NCBI RefSeq assembly: GCF_003112775.1
Contig: NZ_BFCH01000017.1
Coordinates: 186,001-250,000 of the forward strand
Length of the DNA: 64,000 bases
Source: Mycobacterium montefiorense
GTDB lineage: Bacteria > Actinomycetota > Actinomycetes > Mycobacteriales > Mycobacteriaceae
Direction of reading: 5' to 3'
The notes beneath the pieces are model-generated. The model saw only the letters and a program-made list of their open reading frames with translations, did not search any database and had not been told where the DNA came from. Both the position numbers and the translations under genes were made by a program. Of this stretch, positions 56,199 through 64,000 are shown piece by piece; positions within the stretch are counted from its first letter, which is position 1; each line of letters begins with the position of its first letter.

Positions 56199-57320
56199 AT
56201 GTCAAACGACAAGATCACCCTTACCCCCGAGCAGGCCGACGCGTTCGGCCGTGAACTCGACGCCATCAGAGACCGCGTGATGGCTGATCTCGGCGAAGTA
56301 GACGCCGACTACATCCGCCGCGTCATCAAAGCCCAGCGTGCGCTGGAAATCGGAGGACGAGCGCTGCTGTTCCTGCCGCCGGCCTGGCTGTTGGGAACCG
56401 CGATGCTCGGCGTGGCGAAAATCCTGGACAACATGGAGATCGGTCACAACATCATGCATGGCCAGTACGACTGGATGCGCGACCCGAACATCTCCGGCCG
56501 CTCATTCGAGTGGGACACGGCGTGCCCGGCCGACCAATGGCGGCACTCGCACAATTACATGCACCACACCCACACCAACATCGTGGGATTGGACCGCGAC
56601 ATCGGCTACGGCATCATCCGGATGAGCGAGGACCAGCGCTGGCACCCCTACTACCTGGGCAATCCCGTCTATGCGTTCCTGCTGATGGTGCTGTTCCAAT
56701 ACGGCGTCGCGCTGCACGAACTGGAAACCGAGCGCATCCGCTCCGGTGAGATCCGGCTGCGTGACAAGCGGGACGTGTTGAAGGCGATCTGGAAAAAGAC
56801 CAAGCGCCAGACGCTCAAAGACTACGTCGCGTTCCCGCTACTGGCCGGACCGTTCGCGCCGTTCGTCTTCACCGGCAATATGACGGCCAACCTGATGCGC
56901 AACGTGTGGTCCTACATGATCATCTTCTGCGGCCACTTCCCGGACGGCACTCAGGAATTCACCATCGACGAGACCAAGGACGAGTCCCGCGGCCAGTGGT
57001 ATTTCCGCCAGGTGCTGGGTTCGGCCAACCTGACCGGGGGCCGGATCTTCCATCTGCTGTCGGGCAATCTGTCGCACCAGATCGAACACCACCTGTTCCC
57101 CGACATGCCGGCCCGACGGTACTCGGAGATCACGGCCGAAGTGCAGGAGATCTGCGAGCGCTACGGGATTCCCTATAACAAGGGCCCGCTGTTGCAGCAG
57201 TTCGGCACGGTGGTGCGCAAGATCGTCAAGCTGACGTTCCCGGACCCGGGCAAGCTGGCGTCGTTGTTGCCGAGGAACAAGGCCGACAAGCCAGCTGACC
57301 GGGAACCCGTCGCCGCCTGA
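56199..57320 (+). CDS. Membrane acyl-CoA desaturase (DesA3 type)
   Basis: A 373-aa di-iron membrane desaturase with the three His boxes: HNIMH (HxxxH), HNYMHH (HxxHH) and HQIEHH (HxxHH). Hydrophobic helices lie between them. It inserts a cis double bond into stearoyl-CoA, giving oleate for membrane lipids, using electrons from the preceding reductase. AGGAGGAG precedes ATG at 56199. The pair corresponds to Rv3230c-Rv3229c of M. tuberculosis. Control by the divergent TetR protein is inferred. Confidence 0.94.
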   Translation: MSNDKITLTPEQADAFGRELDAIRDRVMADLGEVDADYIRRVIKAQRALEIGGRALLFLPPAWLLGTAMLGVAKILDNMEIGHNIMHGQYDWMRDPNISGRSFEWDTACPADQWRHSHNYMHHTHTNIVGLDRDIGYGIIRMSEDQRWHPYYLGNPVYAFLLMVLFQYGVALHELETERIRSGEIRLRDKRDVLKAIWKKTKRQTLKDYVAFPLLAGPFAPFVFTGNMTANLMRNVWSYMIIFCGHFPDGTQEFTIDETKDESRGQWYFRQVLGSANLTGGRIFHLLSGNLSHQIEHHLFPDMPARRYSEITAEVQEICERYGIPYNKGPLLQQFGTVVRKIVKLTFPDPGKLASLLPRNKADKPADREPVAA

Positions 57321-57342
57321 GTCCCGCCCCGGGTAGGGGACA

Positions 57343-57867
57343 ATGGGCTGCGTGGAGTGGACCGGTGCACGTTATGCGGATAAGCCGACGGTGGAAGTCT
57401 CGATGTGGATCGACGCCGATCCCCCCCGGGTCTGGAACCTGATCTCGGATATCAAACTGATGCCGACGTTCAGCAACGAGTTGCAGTCCGTCCAGTGGGT
57501 CGGCGGTGCCGATCGCCCCAAGGTCGGTGCCCGCTTCGTCGGACACAACCAGCACGACGCGTTCGGCGAATGGAGCACCACCTCGCACATCGTCGCCTGC
57601 GAACAGCCGAAGGAATTCGCCTGGGCGGTCGGTGATGCCGACCACCCGTCCTCGACCTGGCGGTTCCGGCTGGAACCCCGTGATGGCGGCACCAGCCTCA
57701 GCTTCTGGATGCAGATGGGACCGGGGCGCTCGGGGCTGTCGGCGGCGATCGACTCGATGCCGGACAAAGAAGAAAAGATCGTCTTCGTCCGGATGCGCGA
57801 GTTCGAGACGGCGATCGGCAAAACCCTGGCAGCAATCAAGAGGCTGGCCGAACACGGGGTGCGCTGA
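57343..57867 (+). CDS. SRPBCC family protein
   Basis: A 174-aa START/Bet-v-1-like protein: VEVSMWIDADPPRVWNLISD at the N-terminus (strand then the helix typical of the fold), a curved sheet (FVGHNQHDAFGEWSTTSHI), and a long C-terminal helix. It binds hydrophobic ligands; some relatives are cyclases. It begins 22 bp after the desaturase and its stop overlaps the LLM gene start (TGATG), so it is likely co-expressed with that oxidoreductase. GTG at 57352 is an alternative start. Confidence 0.85.
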   Translation: MGCVEWTGARYADKPTVEVSMWIDADPPRVWNLISDIKLMPTFSNELQSVQWVGGADRPKVGARFVGHNQHDAFGEWSTTSHIVACEQPKEFAWAVGDADHPSSTWRFRLEPRDGGTSLSFWMQMGPGRSGLSAAIDSMPDKEEKIVFVRMREFETAIGKTLAAIKRLAEHGVR

Positions 57868-58913
57868 TGCGTACCGCGACGACGGTCGAGTTGTCCGGCG
57901 GCAGTGCGGAAGTCGCCCAGGTGGTGACGCTGGCCGTCGAGGCGGAAAAGCTGGGGCTCGATGTGTGTTGGGTCGCCGAGGCGTGGGGTGCGGACGCACC
58001 CTCGGCGCTGGGCTACCTCGCGGCGCGTACCGACAAGATGCTGCTCGGCTCCGGCATTCTTCAGGTTGGCACCCGGTCGCCGGTGCTGCTGGCGCAGACC
58101 GCGATCACGCTGTCCAACCTTTCGAACGGGCGATTCCTGCTCGGGCTGGGCGCCTCGGGGCCCCAGGTGATCGAGGGCCTGCACGGCGTCTCGTTCCGCA
58201 GGCCGCTGGCCCGCACCAGAGAAACCGTCGACATCGCGCGGCAGGTGTTCGCCGGGGGGAAGATCTCCTATTCCGGCAAGGAGTTTCAGATCCCCCGCCC
58301 GGGTGAGGCGGTGCCGATGCGGGTATCGAACGCGCCGCAGCACGCCATTCCGATCTACCTGGCCACACTCTCGCCGGCGATGCTGCGGTTGACCGGGGAG
58401 ATCGCCGACGGCTGGCTGGGCACCAGCTTCGTTCCAGAGGGTGCCGACGAGGCGTACTTCGCTCATCTCGACGCCGGTCTTGCGGCCTCCGGTCGCACCC
58501 GCGCGGATATCGACATCTGTCAGGGCGCCGAGGTGGCGTTCGCGGCTGACGAAAGCGAACTGAACACCATGATCGCCGGCCGTAAGACCGAACTCGCCTT
58601 CAGCCTCGGCGGTATGGGCTCGTCGAGCACGAACTTCTACAACCAGGCCTACAGCCGTCAGGGCTGGGCCGAGGCCGCTGCTGCGGTGCGCGAGCGCTGG
58701 CAGGCCGGCGACCGCGACGGCGCCGCACAGCTGGTGACCGACGACATGGTGTTGGGCACCACGCTGATCGGGACCGAGCAGATGGTGCGTGCGCGGCTGG
58801 CGGTATGGCGCGACGCCGGCGTCAACACCGTGCGGCTCTACCCCGCCGGCGACACCGTAGCAGCCAAGCTGGAGACGCTGGGCCGCGCGATCGAACTGGT
58901 CCGCGAGGTCTAG
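57867..58913 (+). CDS. LLM-class F420-dependent oxidoreductase
   Basis: A 348-aa luciferase-like TIM-barrel enzyme: VTLAVEAEKLGLDVCWVAEAWGAD, GILQVGTRSPVLLAQTAITL, NGRFLLGLGASGPQVIEGLHG and IYLATLSPAMLRLTGEIADGW. Such proteins use reduced F420 or FMN; mycobacteria have dozens with unknown substrates. Translation is coupled to the SRPBCC gene. It overlaps the DUF1214 gene tail to tail by 4 bp. Confidence 0.9.
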   Translation: MRTATTVELSGGSAEVAQVVTLAVEAEKLGLDVCWVAEAWGADAPSALGYLAARTDKMLLGSGILQVGTRSPVLLAQTAITLSNLSNGRFLLGLGASGPQVIEGLHGVSFRRPLARTRETVDIARQVFAGGKISYSGKEFQIPRPGEAVPMRVSNAPQHAIPIYLATLSPAMLRLTGEIADGWLGTSFVPEGADEAYFAHLDAGLAASGRTRADIDICQGAEVAFAADESELNTMIAGRKTELAFSLGGMGSSSTNFYNQAYSRQGWAEAAAAVRERWQAGDRDGAAQLVTDDMVLGTTLIGTEQMVRARLAVWRDAGVNTVRLYPAGDTVAAKLETLGRAIELVREV

Positions 58914-60013
58914 CTCACCGCCGTCGGTGCGTCGGCGACCTTGACGAGTCGCGCCTCGGGGCGCTGCGGCACGCCGTCGGACAGGAACCACCGGAACGCC
59001 AGGTTGCCAAGCGGATAGCCCAGCGTCGTCAGTGAATTCGGATGCGCGGTCGTCCCGTTGGACAACACGATCGTCACCGAGCCGTCGCTGTTGAGTGCGG
59101 CGCTGTGGTTGTTGAGGGAAGAGCGCGCACTCTCGTCACCATAGGTGGCCATGAATTGGTTCCACACCACTAGATTCCAGAACCGGCAGGACGGCGGCCG
59201 ATGCGTAATGACCAGCGCCTCGTCGTCGTCGAGCACGAAACTGCCGTAGGCATAGCACGCGTCGCGCGCCGACCAGCCGAAGTTGGCGTCGGGAACCTGA
59301 TAGGGATCGGCGAATTGATTTGCGGCGTGGGCAGTTTCGTGACCCAGCCCGTGATGGTCGTCGACCCGGTCTCCGACCGGCAGCGGCACGATGGCGCCCA
59401 TGGTGCGCATCCAGGCGGCGGCCGCACGCAGGCTGGCCGCGGTCTCGGCGTCGCCATGCCGGATTGGTTCAGGCTCATCGAGCGCCTCGATCTGCCACGT
59501 CACCGGGCGACCGGTCAGCGGGTCGGCCTGATAGTCGCGGGTCATCAGCACCACCGCATCGGCCGTCGCCGGGAAGTCGAAGGAGAAGTTGCCGTCGGCG
59601 TCGATGTCCAGATCGGTGTCGCGAACGATCGCCACGATCCGATCTGACCAGGCACCCGGGGAGGGTTCGTTGTACGCGGTCACCGAGAAGTACACGCTGT
59701 CGCCCTTATTGCCGCTGATGCGATACCGGCGCTTCTCATTGACCGGGCAGATGAAGTAATACGCGTCGGTGTTGTCGCCGCCCCACCGGCGATCGCGACG
59801 GAACGGGGTGTTGACCGCGACGAACTGCGGGCGACCGGGCTCCGGGAACAGATAGGTGTCAAAGGCGACGCCCAAGGTAGTGGCCAGCATGCGGTAGCCG
59901 TCGGCGACGTGGCGGTCGTCGGTGACCGCGCGGTCACCCTCGGTGAAGTTGCGGTCGAGGTCGCCGATGGTGGCCAGCAACTCTTTCCACGCGGCCGTCG
60001 ATTCGTGCGTCAT
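58910..60013 (-). CDS. DUF1214 domain protein
   Basis: A 367-aa protein of the DUF1214/DUF1254-like group: NTPFRRDRRWGGDNTDAYYF, YRISGNKGDSVYFSVTAYNE, and near the C-terminus HRPPSCRFWNLVVWNQFM and GTTAHPNSLTTLGYP. No enzymatic activity is established for the family. No signal peptide is present. ATG at 60013 overlaps the TetR stop, so regulator and target are in one transcript. It may serve in lipid or steroid metabolism, judging only from where such genes occur. Confidence 0.83.
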   Translation of the reverse strand: MTHESTAAWKELLATIGDLDRNFTEGDRAVTDDRHVADGYRMLATTLGVAFDTYLFPEPGRPQFVAVNTPFRRDRRWGGDNTDAYYFICPVNEKRRYRISGNKGDSVYFSVTAYNEPSPGAWSDRIVAIVRDTDLDIDADGNFSFDFPATADAVVLMTRDYQADPLTGRPVTWQIEALDEPEPIRHGDAETAASLRAAAAWMRTMGAIVPLPVGDRVDDHHGLGHETAHAANQFADPYQVPDANFGWSARDACYAYGSFVLDDDEALVITHRPPSCRFWNLVVWNQFMATYGDESARSSLNNHSAALNSDGSVTIVLSNGTTAHPNSLTTLGYPLGNLAFRWFLSDGVPQRPEARLVKVADAPTAVS

Positions 60014-60585
60014 GCGCTGATTCCTTTCAGGAGCAACGTGGTGGTGCGGTCCACCCAGGCGTCATTGAGTTCGTCCGGGCGGGTGAGCAGGCCGATCAGG
60101 GTGATGCCGGCGATGGCTTCGGTGAGTTCGGCAGCAGTCACGTCAGGGGAGACCTCGCCGCGGGCCGCAGCCCGGGCCAGCAACTCGGCGATGCCACCAC
60201 CGATCACGCCGGCGAACCGTTCCAGCAGCGCCGAATGCAGCGTGGGATCGGCTGCCATCTCGCCGACCAGGCCGGGCAGTGCCGCCCTGGCGGCCGGTGT
60301 CGTCAGGAAAGCCATTGAACGACAAACCATTTCGCGCAAATCCTCGGGTAGCGACCCGATGTCAGGAATCTCTGTCGCGGCGCCGATCGGGAACACCGCC
60401 TCGTGCACCAGGTGCGCCTTGTTGGGCCAGCGGCGATAGATCGCGGGCTTGCTGGTGCCGGCTCGCTCGGCGATGGCGGAGACCAACAGCCCGGGGTAAC
60501 CGGTTTCGGCGAGCAGCTCGACGGTGGCGCGTAACACGGCACCGTCGATACGCGGGTCACGGGGTCGACCAAAATCCACTACCAT
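60010..60585 (-). CDS. TetR-family transcriptional regulator
   Basis: A 191-aa TetR regulator: GRPRDPRIDGAVLRATVELL, then VSAIAERAGTSKPAIYRRWPNK as helix-turn-helix, with a C-terminal domain of the TetR_C_16/AcrR-like type. It is translationally coupled to the downstream DUF1214 gene (4-bp overlap) and divergent from the sulfotransferase gene with 28 bp between start codons. It therefore probably controls both. No clear long palindrome is visible in the short gap. Confidence 0.9.
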   Translation of the reverse strand: MVVDFGRPRDPRIDGAVLRATVELLAETGYPGLLVSAIAERAGTSKPAIYRRWPNKAHLVHEAVFPIGAATEIPDIGSLPEDLREMVCRSMAFLTTPAARAALPGLVGEMAADPTLHSALLERFAGVIGGGIAELLARAAARGEVSPDVTAAELTEAIAGITLIGLLTRPDELNDAWVDRTTTLLLKGISA

Positions 60586-60613
60586 TACGAAACTCAGAGT
60601 AACATAAGTCGCC

Positions 60614-61858
60614 GTGACCGACGCCGTTCGCTCAGTTCGCCTTGACGACCTGACCCAGCCTCAATTCAGTGCCGAGGGCCAGCAGATCCTCGACATGATG
60701 GCCATGCTGGCCCCGCAATGCTCGTTGGATGCCGATGCGCTGCATGCACAGGCCAGCGCCGACACCGGCCTGCATGACTTCGGGCCCGACGACTATCGGG
60801 AACGCCTCGGCGTCTATCTCGCCGCACTGCGCGAGATCGACGGGCTGCACGACGCCGGGGTGGTGAACTTCTACGGGCAACTGCTGCAGCTGCTCAAGAA
60901 CCGGCTGCTGCTGACCGACCTGCTCAGTCGGCATCCCGAGATCAACGACATCGAACTGCGCTCGCCGGTGGTGATCGCCGGGCTGCCCCGCACCGGCACT
61001 ACACACCTGCACAACCTGCTGGCCGCGCCGCCCACCTTCCGCACCATGCCGTACTGGGAAAGCAACGAGCCGTTCCCGTTGCCGAATGAAGTTGGCGTTC
61101 AACCTGATCCGCGCCGGGCGCGGATGGATGTCGCGGTCAGTGTCGTCGACATGGTGATGCCGCATTTCCCGCTGATGCACGAGATGACCACCGATCACGT
61201 GCACGAAGAGATCCAGCTGCTGGCCAACGACATGTCCACGATGCTTTTCGAGACGCTGGCCGACGTGCCGCGCTGGCGCGACTACTACCGGGCGCACGAC
61301 CAGACGCCGCACTACGAGTACCTCGCCACTCAACTCAAGGCGATGCAGTTCCTACGCGGGGGACAGCGCTGGCTGCTCAAGTCGCCACAGCATCTCGAGC
61401 AGGTGCTGGTGCTGGACCGGGTATTTCCCGACAGCATCGTCGTGTTCACCCACCGGGATCCGGTGCCGGTGGCGCTGTCGATGATCGCAATGATCACCTA
61501 CTCCGCGCGCATGCACCGCTCGCCGGTCCCGGTGGAACAGATCGCCGGCTCCTGGATCGACCGCCTCGATCAGATGCTCACCGCACTTGTCCGCGACCGT
61601 GACGCGATCGGTCCGCAGCGCTCGATCGACGTCCGGTTCAACGACTTCATGGGCGACGAACTCGGTGTTGCCGAGCGGGTCTACGCTCTGGCCGGCGAAT
61701 CGTTCACCGACGAAGCGCGTAAACCGATCGCCGACTACCTGGCGGGCCACCAGCGCGGCCGGTTGGGAAATGTCGAGACGTCGTTCGAAATGTTCGGGTT
61801 ACAGGAGAGTGCTCTGCGCGAACGGTTCGCTCCCTATGTCGAACGATTCCTGAAATAG
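60614..61858 (+). CDS. Sulfotransferase family protein
   Basis: A 414-aa protein of the PAPS-dependent sulfotransferase_3 family. The 5'-phosphosulfate-binding loop is IAGLPRTGTTHLHNLLA (about residues 119-135), the 3'-phosphate region is VFTHRDPVPVALSM, and LLKSPQHLEQV lies between. Mycobacterial members sulfate glycolipids, but many are uncharacterised. GTG at 60614 starts 28 bp from the divergent TetR. The acceptor is unknown. Confidence 0.88.
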   Translation: MTDAVRSVRLDDLTQPQFSAEGQQILDMMAMLAPQCSLDADALHAQASADTGLHDFGPDDYRERLGVYLAALREIDGLHDAGVVNFYGQLLQLLKNRLLLTDLLSRHPEINDIELRSPVVIAGLPRTGTTHLHNLLAAPPTFRTMPYWESNEPFPLPNEVGVQPDPRRARMDVAVSVVDMVMPHFPLMHEMTTDHVHEEIQLLANDMSTMLFETLADVPRWRDYYRAHDQTPHYEYLATQLKAMQFLRGGQRWLLKSPQHLEQVLVLDRVFPDSIVVFTHRDPVPVALSMIAMITYSARMHRSPVPVEQIAGSWIDRLDQMLTALVRDRDAIGPQRSIDVRFNDFMGDELGVAERVYALAGESFTDEARKPIADYLAGHQRGRLGNVETSFEMFGLQESALRERFAPYVERFLK

Positions 61859-62118
61859 GCTCAGCTCTCGCTGGTGAGCGTAGCGGTGGACTCACAGATC
61901 ATGGATCTCCCTGTGCGTCAACAATAATCCGAAGAAGGCCGCCGATGCCCAGATGCCCGCGCTGACAAGCCTGGCGTGCCCACTCGCTAGACCGGCCGTC
62001 GCGCAGACTAGCGAAACTTCAGGCCGTGCAACCGCTCGTACCGCGGCCGTAAGCCCGCCCGGCGTGGGGTGATAACCTGCGGCCCAACCGAGAACATATA
62101 TAATCGAGATTAAAATAT
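61859..62118. other. Gap between sulfotransferase and PaaK-like genes
   Basis: About 260 bp. A minus-strand ORF of 88 codons (61892-62158) with a hydrophobic end overlaps the start of the next gene head-on and has no family features, so I did not call it. The right end is very AT-rich (around 62095-62118) and probably holds the promoter of the ligase-like gene. Confidence 0.45.
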
Positions 62119-63606
62119 ATGGTATCGAACGCACGAGCAGGCAGGTCTTTGCAAGCAATGGACATCCGCAGATGGTCTAGGACTCTCGATCGGTGGCTGA
62201 GTGGCAGCCTTACGGCCAACGAACTTCACCAATGGCAGACCACATCGCTGCGTGCGGTGGTTGACCACGTCCAGCGGCATTCTCGCTTCTATGCCGACCA
62301 ATTGGCCTGGGCTCGGGCCTCAACTCTGACGTTGGACAACCTCGCCATGCTGCCGCTCACCACTCACGACGACGTTCGCGATGCGCGGTTCGACATGCTC
62401 TGCGGACCGATTGGCGACGCCCAGTTCTACTTCGAGACAATGGGAAACACCGAACACCCAACGCCGTGTCCCAAGGCCGAAATCGATTTCGACCTGAATT
62501 ATCGTCCGGTGGCGCACGGCCTGCGCGCCATAGCCGACCATCACTTCGCGGACGGCCAGAAACCCATACTTGCCGTGGTCGTTCCCAACGAACTGCATCC
62601 GACATGCAGCACTATTGCTTACGCGGCCAAACATGCCGGTATTACCAGGCTCGACATCTTTCCGCTATCGCCGACCGTGGGCTTTGATCGATTCTTTCAG
62701 GTGCTGCTTGACCTCGGCGTCAACATGCTGCTGGGCTCCCCGTCGATGCTGATGGGATGGGCGGAGTTGAGTCAACGCTACGGGGTCGACGTCCGCCACG
62801 ACCTCGACATCAGATGTGTACTTGCCACGGGCGAGTCCTGTTCTGACGGGCTGAAGGCGTTGCTGGGCCAAGCCTGGGATTCCACCGTCTACAACTTTCT
62901 GTACGGACCTGCAGAGGTCGGGGCAGTCGCGGTCGCAACCGCGACGGGGGCGCTGGCTACCGTCGCTCCCAACTATCTCTTTGAAGTCCTCGACCCCGAT
63001 ACCGAACGGTCGCTTGGGCTTCAAGGCACCGGAGAATTGTGCTTGACCTCACTGATCCCTGGTATCAGACCACTGATTCGGTATCGAACCGGAGACCTCG
63101 TGTCGGTCGCGTACGACGGCCGATCCGACCGAATGGCCATCGATATTCTTGGCCGGGTCAGCGCCAGGGTCTGCCTGGCGGGGCAGCAACGGACTGCCGC
63201 CGAGATCGAAAATGCAGTCCTCGTCGACGCGGGGCGTATCACCGGATACGTCCTGGACGTCTGTACCCGCAACGCCCAAGATCACCTCGAAATCCGGCTC
63301 CAGGCTCACGGTGACGCCGATCACGAGCGGCTCGAGGCCAGGGTTCGGGATCGGGTGCGCAATGCCCTGGGGATCGGCGCTGACGTGAAGATCCTCTCCT
63401 CGCCGAGCATGGGTGGCTTGAACCAAGAAGACGGCGAAAGCAGTTGGGAAGGCTGGAAGTCGGGGCGAATCCGCGACCTCAGGAACCCTGAGATCGACAA
63501 AAGTGTCACCACCAGGCGCCGGCCATCGCCATCGCGGCGGAATTGGATCAGGCGCGAACAGCTGATGCACCGTGAGAATACCGGGAGCCCCGCAGAGGCG
63601 ACCTAA
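62119..63606 (+). CDS. PaaK-like (phenylacetate-CoA ligase family) protein with altered nucleotide loop
   Basis: A 495-aa adenylate-forming enzyme relative: LRAVVDHVQRHSRFYADQL at the N-terminus, LLGSPSMLMGWAEL, NFLYGPAEVGAVAVAT, GTGELCLTSLIPGIRPLIRY then RTGDLVSV, and a C-terminal ACT-like region. The Gly/Ser/Thr-rich loop that holds ATP, usually SSGTTGxPT, reads ETMGNTEHPTPCPK here, which may weaken or remove adenylation. The last 40 residues are basic and low-complexity. ATG at 62119 is used; ATG at 62158 (MDIRRWS) is equally plausible. Base composition is less GC-rich than neighbours, suggesting acquired DNA. Confidence 0.78.
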   Translation: MVSNARAGRSLQAMDIRRWSRTLDRWLSGSLTANELHQWQTTSLRAVVDHVQRHSRFYADQLAWARASTLTLDNLAMLPLTTHDDVRDARFDMLCGPIGDAQFYFETMGNTEHPTPCPKAEIDFDLNYRPVAHGLRAIADHHFADGQKPILAVVVPNELHPTCSTIAYAAKHAGITRLDIFPLSPTVGFDRFFQVLLDLGVNMLLGSPSMLMGWAELSQRYGVDVRHDLDIRCVLATGESCSDGLKALLGQAWDSTVYNFLYGPAEVGAVAVATATGALATVAPNYLFEVLDPDTERSLGLQGTGELCLTSLIPGIRPLIRYRTGDLVSVAYDGRSDRMAIDILGRVSARVCLAGQQRTAAEIENAVLVDAGRITGYVLDVCTRNAQDHLEIRLQAHGDADHERLEARVRDRVRNALGIGADVKILSSPSMGGLNQEDGESSWEGWKSGRIRDLRNPEIDKSVTTRRRPSPSRRNWIRREQLMHRENTGSPAEAT

Positions 63607-63853
63607 ATCGTCAGGATCCGCTGATTCCAGAGCGGCCACGGTGATGGTGGGCCGGCCAAGATGCGGCGGGTACATCCATCCCTTAAAAAGATGGTGCCGT
63701 ATATCCACAACAGCGTGATATATGATCGCTGGGTCGTCGGCATCGGCTGCAGTTCTCGATCCGTGGCCACCCGCGTCCTCGGTGCCGGCGATGTCGTCGG
63801 GCCCTGATATGCACGCACAGCGTCAGTCGTACGCCGCAGCAAGGGAGACGATA
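63607..63853. other. Gap after the PaaK-like gene
   Basis: About 247 bp of mixed composition with an AT-rich stretch (around 63680-63725) that could be a promoter for the small ORF and lipoprotein that follow. Short ORFs on both strands lack convincing features. Confidence 0.4.
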
Positions 63854-63913
63854 ATGAATAGTCTTGTCGTCGTATCTATGCCAAGCGCAATGGTCGCCGG
63901 CGTCGACTTGTGA
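63854..63913 (+). CDS. Small ORF (19 aa) coupled to a lipoprotein gene
   Basis: AAGGGAGACGATA precedes ATG at 63854, a good ribosome site. The 19-codon frame (MNSLVVVSMPSAMVAGVDL) ends with TGA at 63911-63913, which overlaps the GTG of the next gene (GTGA). The lipoprotein gene has no ribosome site of its own, so this ORF probably delivers ribosomes to it. The same frame is open further upstream to 63722, so a longer protein is possible. Confidence 0.5.
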   Translation: MNSLVVVSMPSAMVAGVDL

Positions 63914-64000
63914 CGTCATCGTGGCGAATACTCGCGCTGGTAACGGTGATCAGCATGGTCGCCGCTGGTTGCAGTGACGTTGCGGAGCGGCATCTGGATG
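63910..64000 (+). CDS. Lipoprotein, N-terminal part
   Basis: A gene running off the right edge. GTG at 63910 begins MTSSWRILALVTVISMVAAG, a signal peptide, followed directly by the lipobox Cys and SDVAERHLD. The lipobox VAAGC is excellent, so the mature protein is a membrane-anchored lipoprotein. Nothing of its domain is in the window. Its start overlaps the 19-codon ORF. Confidence 0.75.
   Translation, partial: MTSSWRILALVTVISMVAAGCSDVAERHLD

Noticed and set aside
61892..62158. 88-aa minus-strand ORF with a hydrophobic C-terminus
   Set aside because: It overlaps the start of the PaaK-like gene head-on, has no clear ribosome site and no recognisable domain.

Overview
The window is high-GC actinobacterial DNA and almost certainly comes from a Mycobacterium. 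From about 34.8 to 54.3 kb the gene order matches the M. tuberculosis Rv0116c-Rv0133 block: ldtA, oxyS, oxcA, fusA2, Rv0121c, pepA, treS, mak, Rv0128, fbpC, htdZ, fadE1, Rv0132c and Rv0133. FbpC (antigen 85C) and TreS are recognisable almost along their whole length. The species cannot be named from the sequence. The synteny and family calls rest on recall, not on a search.

Region by region. (1) 0-2 kb: end of an ECF sigma factor, an SDR and a DUF899 protein. (2) 2-6.7 kb: a small accessory patch with less biased codon use. It holds an amidase, an NTF2-like protein, an agmatine deiminase broken by one in-frame TAG, short imperfect direct repeats around that gene, and an SRPBCC protein. (3) 6.7-23.9 kb: two divergent operons around one regulatory region at 14.2-14.4 kb. 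The minus operon encodes a lactonase-like propeller, a GntR regulator, two acyl-CoA ligases, an SDR and an alcohol dehydrogenase. The plus operon encodes an SDR, a Rieske oxygenase, a Baeyer-Villiger type monooxygenase, a second SDR, a family III CoA-transferase, a TPP enzyme broken by TAG, and an aldehyde dehydrogenase. Together they read as a catabolic regulon for an alicyclic or cyclic-ketone-forming substrate, probably under the GntR protein.

(4) 24-30.3 kb: a membrane acyltransferase (probably the Rv0111 counterpart), an O-methyltransferase, and a magnesium-sensing unit. That unit is an M-box riboswitch, a 23-codon upstream ORF, a 77-aa gene, a strong hairpin, and an Nramp-related transporter whose metal-site residues are of the Mg2+ (NRMT) type. 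A quinone oxidoreductase with an in-frame TAG follows. (5) 30.4-34.6 kb: a lipoprotein and a full-length carboxylic acid reductase. (6) 34.8-54.3 kb: the conserved mycobacterial block. In it oxcA has lost its N-terminal third and the fadD7 position holds a DUF2231 gene, and a MarR/ABC-exporter operon plus a phosphoesterase sit between fbpC and htdZ.

(7) 54.3-57.3 kb: a TetR regulator divergent from a ferredoxin-reductase/acyl desaturase pair (Rv3230c-desA3 type) with palindromic operators. (8) 57.3-64 kb: an SRPBCC protein, an F420/LLM oxidoreductase, a DUF1214 protein with its TetR regulator, a sulfotransferase-like protein, a PaaK-like ligase with an eroded nucleotide loop, and the start of a lipoprotein gene coupled to a 19-codon ORF.

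Three otherwise intact genes each carry a single in-frame TAG, and I saw no gene interrupted by TAA, TGA or a frameshift. I read them as recent nonsense mutations or sequence errors unless shown otherwise. I saw no tRNA, rRNA, CRISPR array or transposase gene.
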